Positions 7,151-13,216 of a DNA stretch of 15,561 nt are shown piece after piece. This DNA is from Anaerolineaceae bacterium (GTDB lineage Bacteria; Chloroflexota; Anaerolineae; Anaerolineales; Anaerolineaceae). The notes under the pieces were generated by a model that was not told the origin of the DNA, did no database searches, and saw nothing but the letters and a program-made list of their open reading frames with translations. Positions within the stretch are counted from its first letter, which is position 1; each line of letters begins with the position of its first letter. The stretch covers positions 1-15,561 of the forward strand of contig JAGOIM010000013.1 in the NCBI GenBank assembly GCA_017995665.1, given 5' to 3'. The position numbers and the translations under genes were made by a program.

Positions 7151-7210
7151 CACGGGGCGGTTCAAATCGGGTTTACGGATTATTGTGCATTCACGATTTG
7201 AGCCTCCACC
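7151..7210. repeat. Palindromic repeat, right flank of the RAYT gene
   Basis: GGGGCGGTTCAAATCG (7154-7169) is matched by CGATTTGAGCCTCC (7194-7207), around an inner ATTATTGTGCATTCA. It lies in the opposite orientation to the copy at 6435-6492, so the RAYT gene sits inside an inverted pair. Confidence 0.7.
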
Positions 7211-7242
7211 TTCGGATAATATTGCCATTAACACACAACTGC

Positions 7243-7258
7243 GGTAGGGGCGGTCAAG
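7243..7258. repeat. Truncated start of a GGTAGGGG element
   Basis: GGTAGGGGCGGTCAAG resembles the first bases of the neighbouring elements but has no closing arm. It is followed directly by the next complete unit at 7264, which suggests nested insertion or a deletion. Confidence 0.5.
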
Positions 7259-7263
7259 ACATT

Positions 7264-7436
7264 GGTAGGGGTGGGTTCAATACGTGAGTTTTGTGAAATT
7301 GTCCAATCTGTAAAACCCACCCCGTATGAAGCATTGTTTTATTTCGGTTTTCATTGGAATTCCGTTGTTCTTGAATTGGGCGGGTCTAATTGCGTTACTG
7401 ATTATCGGGCATTCGTGATTGGGACCCGCCCCTACC
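7264..7436. repeat. Paired palindromic repeat, GGTAGGGG family (copy 2)
   Basis: This has the same architecture as 1104-1304. The left palindrome has perfect 10-bp arms GGGGTGGGTT (7268-7277) and AACCCACCCC (7314-7323). A spacer of about 50 bases follows, then the right palindrome with perfect 9-bp arms GGGCGGGTC (7378-7386) and GACCCGCCC (7423-7431), ending CCCCTACC. The inner words TTGTGAAATTGTCCAATC and ATTATCGGGCATTCGTGATT are shared with other copies. Confidence 0.8.
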
Positions 7437-7533
7437 GGGGGCATTCAAATATGCGGTTATTCAACACTTTGAAATGGTGCTTGCTTCTACGCCTGTAAAA
7501 TATGATTATGGAATTATCATCAAACACAACGTC

Positions 7534-7593
7534 GGTAGGGGTGGGTTCAAATCGTGAGCTTTGTGAAATTGTTTAATCAGCTAAACCCACCCC
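7534..7593. repeat. Single left-type palindrome, GGTAGGGG family
   Basis: Perfect 10-bp arms GGGGTGGGTT (7538-7547) and AACCCACCCC (7584-7593) surround AATCGTGAGCTTTGTGAAAT and a TTGTTTAATC. It is nearly the same as the left half at 7264-7323 but has no right partner. It lies downstream of the RT gene on the minus strand and could form the end of that transcript. Confidence 0.75.
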
Positions 7594-7655
7594 ATTGGAA
7601 TCAAAGTTTCATCGTTGATGCATGTTAATATGACGGTTTATGATAAGTAAAAATG

Positions 7656-9182
7656 TTAGATTTTGTGAACAAACTCAATCCCTTTCTTTTTTATGCGAAC
7701 CCAATCTCCTTTTAATTCTGTACTTGAGAGAACTGTATACCAAAATAGCCAGTATTGGGTATCATCGGAAAGGTTAACAGCCTCTTGATGAATAATTCCA
7801 AATTCTCCTGGTTTGTATTTTTTGAAGTATAGTGCACCGATGGTTTTAAAAATGCAGTCAGGCGTATCAACGATATGATCAACGGTTACACTCTTTATAT
7901 TAAATTTATAAATTAAAGAGTAATACAATAAATACGACACAGCTTCATAGCAAGAACGATTTAACAGTTCTTCGTAGAACTCGTTTGCCCAATCCTCAAT
8001 TATTTTAGGATCGGTTTTCAAATCTTTGAAAACATACTGTTCAAGTTCTGGAATTAAATAAGGGTAAATTGCCGCCATTTGCAAAAAGTATTTCTGCGCT
8101 AAAATGGTTGCCCCATTGTTGAGAGGAAAGCCAGATACCATTTTCATTGAATATTTCAATACAGATAAATTATCATCGTTTTGGTATAGTAAATTTGTTG
8201 TTAGATCTAAAAACCTTTGAAGTTGACGATAATTTATTATCCCATTTAATGGTTGTGGCTCTTCGTATCCTAATCGATTTTTCCAATTTTTTTCTTCGGC
8301 TATAGGCAAAGTTTCGAAGGAAGTTTTTTTATCGTTTAGGGATAAACCATATTCTTTTAGAGCTCTCCTCAATCTCATAATAAACTCTTCTCCCCTTTCA
8401 TATGATTCGACAAAACAAGTGTAGTCATCAATATGTCGAATGAAGGAGAAATTCTTTGCATAAAGTTCTTGGTCTATTCGAGTGAGAATTAATTCTGAAA
8501 GCAAATTTGAAGCGTGGGGACCAATCAAAAGACCGTGTGTTTCTTGATTTGTTGTGTTTCCTGTAAGCTTATCGAGAGTGTTTACCCAATCTTTATTTTG
8601 TTTTTCTGTTTTTGCGACTTTTTTAGTTTTGATAGCCCATGTAATACAATGTGTATAAATGCTAGGAAAACAAGTTGATATATCTGCATGGACCTTATAT
8701 CTTGCTCCAATGCTAAGATCCGTAGAGGGGGTTTCATCAGCCCACCATGATTGATAATTCATTGAAAACAACACCTTAGTATTAAATTGCTTTCGGATAT
8801 GCAGTCTGCTAATTTTGTGTTGTTGTCCTGCAGTCATTTTAGTAAAATGTTTCAAAATATCCGTCCAGTTTTCTCGGATGTGGACGCAAAGATTGTAATA
8901 TGTAAAAGGTGTGGGAATTCCTAATATTCGCACCATGTTAGTGTTTCGCATAGATTCATATCTGATGTAGTCATCCGTTTTCTTGGAAAATATTGGTTTG
9001 GTTTTTAGACAATAATCCAAAAACTCTTCAGAATGAAAAATTGGGACTATAGATTGTGAAAAGAGCCCATAGCCCAGCAAACCCTCGAAAACCTCATCAG
9101 GATTTAGATTATTAAGACAATCGCTGTATGATTGATAAGAATTCATTGGTGGGTACCATAATGCATTGTTCTTTTTAACCAT
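7656..9182 (-). CDS. Abi/unknown-group-type reverse transcriptase, candidate antiphage protein
   Basis: A 508-residue RNA-directed DNA polymerase-like protein that is not a group II intron or retron type by layout. An N-terminal IPTPFTYYNLCVHIRENW (89-106) matches the start of the RT fold in Abi/UG proteins. Motif A is HADISTCFPSIYTH (165-178) with metal ligand D167; motif B is GLLIGPHASNLLSELIL (217-233); motif C is IRHIDDYTCF (248-257), with the catalytic D252-D253 kept but His in place of the usual Tyr; motif D is YGLSLNDKKTSFETLP (278-293). The following 200 residues are helical and lack recognised nuclease or maturase motifs, as in Abi-type RTs whose C-terminal helical repeats take part in protein-primed synthesis. 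ATG 9182 is preferred over the TTG one codon earlier; AAGGAG lies four bases upstream. It is the second gene of an operon, 42 bases after the HEPN-like gene. It is AT-rich, consistent with transfer. The exact subfamily is not assigned. Confidence 0.88.
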   Translation of the reverse strand: MVKKNNALWYPPMNSYQSYSDCLNNLNPDEVFEGLLGYGLFSQSIVPIFHSEEFLDYCLKTKPIFSKKTDDYIRYESMRNTNMVRILGIPTPFTYYNLCVHIRENWTDILKHFTKMTAGQQHKISRLHIRKQFNTKVLFSMNYQSWWADETPSTDLSIGARYKVHADISTCFPSIYTHCITWAIKTKKVAKTEKQNKDWVNTLDKLTGNTTNQETHGLLIGPHASNLLSELILTRIDQELYAKNFSFIRHIDDYTCFVESYERGEEFIMRLRRALKEYGLSLNDKKTSFETLPIAEEKNWKNRLGYEEPQPLNGIINYRQLQRFLDLTTNLLYQNDDNLSVLKYSMKMVSGFPLNNGATILAQKYFLQMAAIYPYLIPELEQYVFKDLKTDPKIIEDWANEFYEELLNRSCYEAVSYLLYYSLIYKFNIKSVTVDHIVDTPDCIFKTIGALYFKKYKPGEFGIIHQEAVNLSDDTQYWLFWYTVLSSTELKGDWVRIKKKGIEFVHKI

Positions 9183-9224
9183 CAAACTCCTTTTTACCTT
9201 TACGAATTCGCATTGACCAAAATT

Positions 9225-10016
9225 TTATTTGTACATGTTTGAATTATAAGCTCCCGGAATCCAGTCCAATTCATACAAAATAGGGAAGAGAGTCACTAAC
9301 ATGGCAAATGCATTATTAGAGATCTTTGTTTGCACAAAAAAAGAGACTTCCTCTCCGTCGTACATGGGTTCCTTCAAAATCGGTCCCATTCGAGATGGGA
9401 TATCTTTAATATCTAATTTGAGCAATTTCTTATGTGTAGAATCATTTCGGATTATGCGCAATTTATCTCCCCAAAGCGTTGAATTTTTAGGGTCTTGGAT
9501 CACGACATTAGTACGCATATACTCATCAATCGCCAATGATTTTTCATTCCTATTTTCTTTTAATGCCGAGTAAAAATAGCTTACATTCACTTTCTCTAGT
9601 CGTTTTCCTGTGCAGAAGAACGTTAAATAATTCATATAAAAATCAATAAAAGAGAGATGCAGATATAAGGCTTGATCAAAAAGAACCTCGTCCAAAAAAG
9701 GGAACTCATTCTCAACGGGCTCTGGGAAAACAAACATTTCATTTAAATATTGATTTACCCGAAACTCTCTAATCTCTCTTAAACAATGCAACTGATTACA
9801 AACCATTGTTGCATAGTCATATTTTCGTAGTGCTGCCTTTAATAAATCCCTTGAGGTGTCTTTAAATTCTTGGCTTAGTTCTTGATGTTGAGTAAAAAAA
9901 TGCTCTTGTGCATGATAGATTTTCAAGTCGGCATTCTGAGACTCGCTAATCATTGCCTGATAAGACTTTTGTAAGCCTTTATAGATATCAATATTATTTT
10001 GTTTGTACTCCGACAT
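9225..10016 (-). CDS. Helical protein with HEPN-type R-N-x3-H motif, partner of the RT
   Basis: A 263-residue protein predicted to be almost all alpha-helical, with no signal peptide or membrane span. The most telling part is WGDKLRIIRNDSTHKKLL (182-199), where R190-N191-x3-H195 matches the catalytic R-[NDH]-x(3-5)-H motif of HEPN RNases. Upstream helices (FDQALYLHLSFIDFYMNYLTFF, in two pieces 113-124 and 125-134) resemble the first long helix of HEPN bundles of the Cthe2314-like kind. It is the first gene of a two-gene operon with the reverse transcriptase, ATG 10016 being preceded by GAGGAG four bases away. HEPN domains occur in abortive-infection systems, including fused to the RT in AbiA, so a toxin-effector or RNA-handling role beside the RT is plausible. 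The gene is real; the HEPN assignment rests on one motif plus context and could be wrong. Confidence 0.6.
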   Translation of the reverse strand: MSEYKQNNIDIYKGLQKSYQAMISESQNADLKIYHAQEHFFTQHQELSQEFKDTSRDLLKAALRKYDYATMVCNQLHCLREIREFRVNQYLNEMFVFPEPVENEFPFLDEVLFDQALYLHLSFIDFYMNYLTFFCTGKRLEKVNVSYFYSALKENRNEKSLAIDEYMRTNVVIQDPKNSTLWGDKLRIIRNDSTHKKLLKLDIKDIPSRMGPILKEPMYDGEEVSFFVQTKISNNAFAMLVTLFPILYELDWIPGAYNSNMYK

Positions 10017-10175
10017 TTAGCTCCTCGTAATAGGTACGGTTCATATTCGCTATTGTCGGAGTCCGCAACGGAAGCGGATTCCGACCTACGGGTATGTCAT
10101 ATTCCCAAATTGTCAGAGGCGGAAAAAGAAACCGTCGCCGTTCGCTTCGTTCCGGCACTTCGTCCGACCTACAGG
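10017..10175. repeat. Intergenic repeat, GTAGGTCGGA family (copy A)
   Basis: GTCGGAGTCCGC (10055-10066) pairs with GCGGATTCCGAC (10074-10085) over 12 bp with one G-T pair, followed by CTAC. A second part, 10134-10172, ends CGTTCCGGCACTTCGTCCGA-CCTAC. The same words occur at 10843-10903. The repeat fills most of the leader of the HEPN/RT operon. No promoter could be called with confidence, and a small RNA cannot be excluded. Confidence 0.6.
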
Positions 10176-10613
10176 CTAAGGCAAAGTATTTAATAATAAA
10201 ATAATCTGTTGGTTTTGCCTCGCAATCATGTTTAATGTGAGGAAATTATATTCAATAGCCCGCAGTTGCTGATGATTGATATTTGTCACATCAGGATCCT
10301 GATAAACTGCTTCATTATACGAATCGAGCATGGAATCTAATAATTCTTGACTCTCTTGGTAAATATTTTGAGCGCTTTCAATTTGTTCGGCACGACTATT
10401 TCTGTCAGCTCTTTCAGTAAGATACTGTGATAAGTTCAACGCAAAAATGCCTACTAAGAGGACAACTGCCAAAACCATCCACATATTGCTACGTTTCTTT
10501 GGTTCGACTGGGGTCGGATTTTCAACTGGAAGTGCCTCATTAGTATTTTCAACTGCTATGGTTGCTTCAACTTCTTCAGGCACTTCTTTTTCCTCATTAA
10601 TTTCTTGATCCAT
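10176..10613 (-). CDS. Hypothetical single-span membrane protein
   Basis: A 145-residue protein of unknown family. The first 40 residues are acidic and proline-rich (EEKEVPEEVEATIAVE, then PVENPTPVEPKKR). One hydrophobic span follows at about 44-64 (MWMVLAVVLLVGIFALNL), preceded by KKR, so the N-terminus should be cytoplasmic and the remaining 80 residues outside. The outer part is polar and helical, probably coiled-coil (TERADRNSRAEQIESAQ, ESQELLDSMLDSY). There are no cysteines, catalytic motifs or lipobox. ATG 10613 is preceded by AAAGGAG. It lies upstream of, and on the same strand as, the HEPN/RT pair, 159 bases away across a repeat, so a shared function is only a possibility. Confidence 0.75.
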   Translation of the reverse strand: MDQEINEEKEVPEEVEATIAVENTNEALPVENPTPVEPKKRSNMWMVLAVVLLVGIFALNLSQYLTERADRNSRAEQIESAQNIYQESQELLDSMLDSYNEAVYQDPDVTNINHQQLRAIEYNFLTLNMIARQNQQIILLLNTLP

Positions 10614-10717
10614 TTTTCTCCTTTAATTTGTTAAATGCATAAAAACCACTGCTGGTAAATTTGTGGCTTTTTGATTCATCACCTATTCCCCTTCGCCTGG
10701 TTATATTCAATTGATTA

Positions 10718-10723
10718 ATTATA
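10718..10723 (-). promoter_or_regulatory. Candidate -10 box for the small membrane protein gene
   Basis: A minus-strand TATAAT lies about 105 bases before the ATG at 10613. No good -35 hexamer is visible at the right distance, so this is a weak call. Confidence 0.25.
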
Positions 10724-10724
10724 C

Positions 10725-10842
10725 AACAGGTAGCAGGAAGCGGGCGAAAATTTTTTTCTGTAGGGAAAAGGCTTGACAGGAAACAGGAAATAGGTAATAG
10801 GAAAACAGGTGACAGGTAGCAGGAATCGGGGAGCGAGGAGCA
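10725..10842. repeat. Degenerate ACAGG / GGGGAG tract
   Basis: The plus strand repeats variants of ACAGG: ACAGGTAGCAGG occurs exactly at 10725-10736 and again at about 10812-10823, with GACAGGAAACAGGAAATAGG and ACAGGTGACAGG between. The tract passes into GGGGAGCGAGGAGCAG. A similar purine-rich tract, ending GGGGAGCGGGGAGCAG, lies between atpG and the AI-2E-family gene at 12243-12284. Confidence 0.6.
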
Positions 10843-10903
10843 GTAGGTCGGAATCCGCTTCTTTTGCGGTCGCCGCTCACTGCGTTCCGGCACTTCGTCC
10901 GAC
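10843..10903. repeat. GTAGGTCGGA palindromic repeat (copy B)
   Basis: The element opens GTAGGTCGGAATCCGCTTC and closes CGTTCCGGCACTTCGTCCGA-C. Outer arms GTCGGA and TCCGAC are inverted. The closing 20 bases are shared exactly with copy A (10134-10172), and the opening 19 are shared as the inverse complement of 10071-10089. Confidence 0.65.
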
Positions 10904-10919
10904 ATTTTTTTCGTACGAC

Positions 10920-12200
10920 TTACTTTTTCTTAAACCAGCTTTTAACTTTATCCCAGATTTTTACAAAAAAGACGCGGATTTTGCGCCAAATGCGGCGGAG
11001 CCATTTTATCAGGCCGGGTTCGGACGGTTTTTGATAGTATTGCATGCCTTCCCAGGGGTCTTTGTCAAAGAGTTTACGGCTGGCGTATCTCAAAATCAGC
11101 TTTATGGTTGCAAAAGCGGGGGCGGCTAACATCAAACCGAGCAAGCCGAACAATTGAGCCATAATCAGGGCTGAAATCATGATGGCTGCCGGGTGAACCT
11201 GGAGCGTGTTGCCCATCACTTTCGGTTGGATGACGTGATCCATAATCATATCCATGACGATAGCGATGCCAATAATCAGAAGAGCATAAAAGAAGGGTTG
11301 CAAGCCGAAGGGGGTTGGTGTCTGAAATAGAGCGCCGATAAAGAAGGCTACCCAACCCATACCTGCGCCGATATAGGGGATAAAGCGTCCAAAACCGGCA
11401 ATCAGGGCGAGCACGAAGAAGTAGGGCAAGCCCATTGCGCCAAGGAAGATGGTGTAGACGGTGATTGAAATCCCAACCACCAAAAATTCACCGCGGATGA
11501 AGCTGTTGAAAATTCTGCCAATTTCCTGACCGAGACGCTGGAAGTCTTTTTCGTATCCGGGCAGAGAAATGTTGATCATTCTATTGCGCACGCCTTCTGT
11601 TTCTGAGGTGATAAAGAAAGAAATCATGTAAGTGATCAAAACGTTGATTACAACGCTGCCGACTTTGCCAACCACGGTTGTGGTGATATTAGCTGCTGAG
11701 GTGACGATTGATTGCAGGGATTCGGAAATTGTATTGCCAATTGCCTCAAAATTAATTTGAGGGAGGGCGAAGGAAAAGCCGTCCCACAAAGAGATGGTTT
11801 GACCGGACCACTCCTCGAGGAAATTGGTGATATTGTCGACATTGTCAATAACAAGGGTGAAGAATCTTGAAATCTGACCCACCAAGCCCGAACCACCGGC
11901 GGCAAGGCCCCAGATGGCTAAGCCTGCCAGGAGGAGGTAGATAATGGCAGCTGAAAGTCGCCATTTGATGCGAGTGGCTTTATGGAAAAGCTTGATAAGG
12001 GGATTGAACAAAAAAGATATGATAAAGGCAATCAGCAACATCTCGGCATAGTTCTTAAAACGGATAACCAGTGCCAAAAAGCCAACGATCAAAAGCAAGC
12101 CGACAATGAGTTTGGTTGCCCAACCCCAAGGTGGGGAATCGTTGTTTTGAGAAATTTTATGATGATCGTCAATAATAGGGTCGTTGGTTGTATTTTCCAT
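10920..12200 (-). CDS. AI-2E family transporter (PerM/YdiK-like, UPF0118)
   Basis: A 426-residue inner-membrane protein of the AI-2E exporter superfamily, whose members include TqsA and Na+/H+ antiporter-like proteins; the substrate here is unknown. After a polar 25-residue N-terminus come two spans (about 28-70, including an SFLFNPLI turn) and a third near 83-102. A soluble amphipathic stretch follows (about 105-165), then the spans of the C-terminal half. Family signatures are visible: GRFIPYIGAGMGWVAFFIGA at the internal loop, and QPKVMGNTLQVHPAAIMISA followed by FGLLGLMLAAPAFATIKLIL near the end. The last 35 residues form a basic, aromatic amphipathic tail (KWLRRIWRKIRVFFVKIWDK). The start has no clear Shine-Dalgarno. 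It lies 86 bases after atpG on the same strand, separated by a G-rich tract, and is probably an independent gene. Confidence 0.92.
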   Translation of the reverse strand: MENTTNDPIIDDHHKISQNNDSPPWGWATKLIVGLLLIVGFLALVIRFKNYAEMLLIAFIISFLFNPLIKLFHKATRIKWRLSAAIIYLLLAGLAIWGLAAGGSGLVGQISRFFTLVIDNVDNITNFLEEWSGQTISLWDGFSFALPQINFEAIGNTISESLQSIVTSAANITTTVVGKVGSVVINVLITYMISFFITSETEGVRNRMINISLPGYEKDFQRLGQEIGRIFNSFIRGEFLVVGISITVYTIFLGAMGLPYFFVLALIAGFGRFIPYIGAGMGWVAFFIGALFQTPTPFGLQPFFYALLIIGIAIVMDMIMDHVIQPKVMGNTLQVHPAAIMISALIMAQLFGLLGLMLAAPAFATIKLILRYASRKLFDKDPWEGMQYYQKPSEPGLIKWLRRIWRKIRVFFVKIWDKVKSWFKKK

Positions 12201-12242
12201 TAGGATATTTTAACAGGGTTGCGAGTCGGGGGTTGAGGGGAC

Positions 12243-12284
12243 GGTGTACAAGGCGGGGAACCGGGAACGGGGAGCGGGGAGCAG
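12243..12284. repeat. G-rich degenerate tract between atpG and the AI-2E-family gene
   Basis: Repeats of CGGGGAAC, CGGGAACGGGGAGCGGGGAGCAG type (each under 20 bases when split). The last 16 bases resemble those of the tract ending at 10842, so the two intergenic spots share a low-complexity family. Confidence 0.5.
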
Positions 12285-12286
12285 TC

Positions 12287-13207
12287 TTAGCGTTGAGCCA
12301 ACATGCCGGAGCCAACGAGGAGTTCCTGGAGTTGCTGGGTGATTTCTTTCCGGCGGTTTGCCTGAACTTCAAGTGAGAGTTCTTCAAGCAATTTTGAGGT
12401 GTTTTCTTTCGCTTCTTCCAATAAACGAAAACGGAACATGTTTTCCGCCGCAACCGAGTCCAAAATCATTCGGTAAAAATGAATGGCGATCATGTGGCTT
12501 TCAATTTGCTCAAAAATCAATTTCGGCTCGCCTTCTACAATGGGCGGAGGCCAAAACAAGTCCTTCTCTTCTTCCTCTGCGGATCCGGATGGAGCTTCCA
12601 TCTTTCCGGGCAAAAGCTCAGAAATTGTCGCTTCATACTGATGATTTTCCTCATTGCGCTGAAAAGCGAGAATAGAAACTTTCTTCAAATCCCCATTTTC
12701 GAAACCTTCGCTCCATTCCCGAATCAAAGTTGCCGCGACATCATAATCCGGCAAGGAACCAGTGCTAAGATTATCCCTTTCGGCAAAGTCCAAGCCTTCC
12801 TGGCGCATAATGGGATGAATCCGTTTGCCAAAAGCAACAATCCTGACCGGCAAGTCATCGTTTTGAGCAATGAATTCTTTTGCCAAACGAGCCAGATTCT
12901 TGTTATATTGGCCCACAATTCCCCTTGTGCTGCCAATCACCGCTAAAACCTGATAGGGTTCGGCCTTTGAAAATTCTTCATTACCATTCTCATATTTTGC
13001 AAGCAAGGATGAGGGTTCCCAACCGGTCATCTGAATGACCTGGTCGGCAACCTCATTAAACCTTGCGGCATATTCATCCAGCGATTTTTGCCGGTTCATT
13101 GCCATTTGCATTGTGCTGAGCGAAAGCACCCGCAGAGAGGAAATCAGGGGCTCAATTGCCTCCAAATTCTCAAGGCGGGCTTTCGCGCGTTCTTTTCCTT
13201 CGCCCAT
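12287..13207 (-). CDS. atpG: F-type ATP synthase gamma subunit, divergent
   Basis: Gamma is the central stalk that couples rotation of the c-ring to catalysis in F1. The 306-residue product shows the expected architecture: an N-terminal helix (about 1-60), an alpha/beta domain with VLAVIGSTRGIVGQYNKNL (87-105), the counterpart of the usual T-D-[RK]-G-L-x-G-x-[FY]-N-x-N segment, and a C-terminal helix ending RRKEITQQLQELLVGSGML (285-303). It is divergent: the N-terminal helix reads LEAIEPLISSLRVLSLSTMQ instead of the usual IKSTKKITKAMxMVA pattern, and an acidic-to-proline insert (SAEEEEKDLFWPPP, 209-222) occurs before the C-terminal helix. ATG 13207 lies nine bases after the stop of the PII-like gene, and its AAAGG Shine-Dalgarno overlaps that stop, so they are translationally linked. 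No atpD or atpC follows, unlike the usual atpHAGDC order. Confidence 0.87.
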   Translation of the reverse strand: MGEGKERAKARLENLEAIEPLISSLRVLSLSTMQMAMNRQKSLDEYAARFNEVADQVIQMTGWEPSSLLAKYENGNEEFSKAEPYQVLAVIGSTRGIVGQYNKNLARLAKEFIAQNDDLPVRIVAFGKRIHPIMRQEGLDFAERDNLSTGSLPDYDVAATLIREWSEGFENGDLKKVSILAFQRNEENHQYEATISELLPGKMEAPSGSAEEEEKDLFWPPPIVEGEPKLIFEQIESHMIAIHFYRMILDSVAAENMFRFRLLEEAKENTSKLLEELSLEVQANRRKEITQQLQELLVGSGMLAQR

Positions 13208-13216
13208 TAAAAGCCT

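Larger units (their letters stand above)
7116..7655. other. Repeat-filled region between the convergent RAYT and RT genes
   Basis: There is no credible gene in these 540 bases. An open frame at 7262-7498 on the plus strand is made almost wholly of repeat sequence. The region contains one palindrome (7151-7210), a truncated element start (7243-7258), a complete paired unit (7264-7436) and a further left-type palindrome (7534-7593). The last about 60 bases before the RT stop are AT-rich with no clear structure. Confidence 0.75.
10614..10919. other. Intergenic region with low-complexity and palindromic repeats
   Basis: From the left: the ribosome binding site and candidate -10 of the small membrane protein gene, a degenerate ACAGG-type tract (10725-10842) and a GTAGGTCGGA repeat (10843-10903) next to the end of the AI-2E-family gene. 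Open frames crossing this region on either strand are made of repeat sequence and show no family features. Confidence 0.7.

Noticed and set aside
6435..7210. Complete IS200/IS605 insertion sequence
   Set aside because: The transposase has the RAYT C-terminal pattern, no TnpB is present, and the same palindromes occur alone elsewhere, which fits a REP system better.
7262..7498. Plus-strand open frame of 78 codons in the repeat region
   Set aside because: It is built from the paired palindromic repeat, has no ribosome binding site and resembles no protein family.
7116..7655. CRISPR array
   Set aside because: The repeated words are palindromic, irregularly spaced and in both orientations, with no equal-length unique spacers and no cas genes.
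7656..10016. Retron or group II intron as the source of the RT
   Set aside because: No maturase or HNH domain is present, no msr-msd-like inverted repeat lies just upstream of the RT, and the C-terminal half is long and helical, as in Abi-type RTs.
10597..11129. Open frames on both strands across 10597-10905 (minus) and 10809-11129 (plus)
   Set aside because: They are made of the degenerate tract and the palindromic repeat, and the plus-strand one runs antisense into the AI-2E-family gene.
12201..12286. AI-2E-family gene as a member of the atp operon
   Set aside because: It is 86 bases from atpG across a G-rich repeat tract and has no known functional link; co-transcription is possible but not supported.
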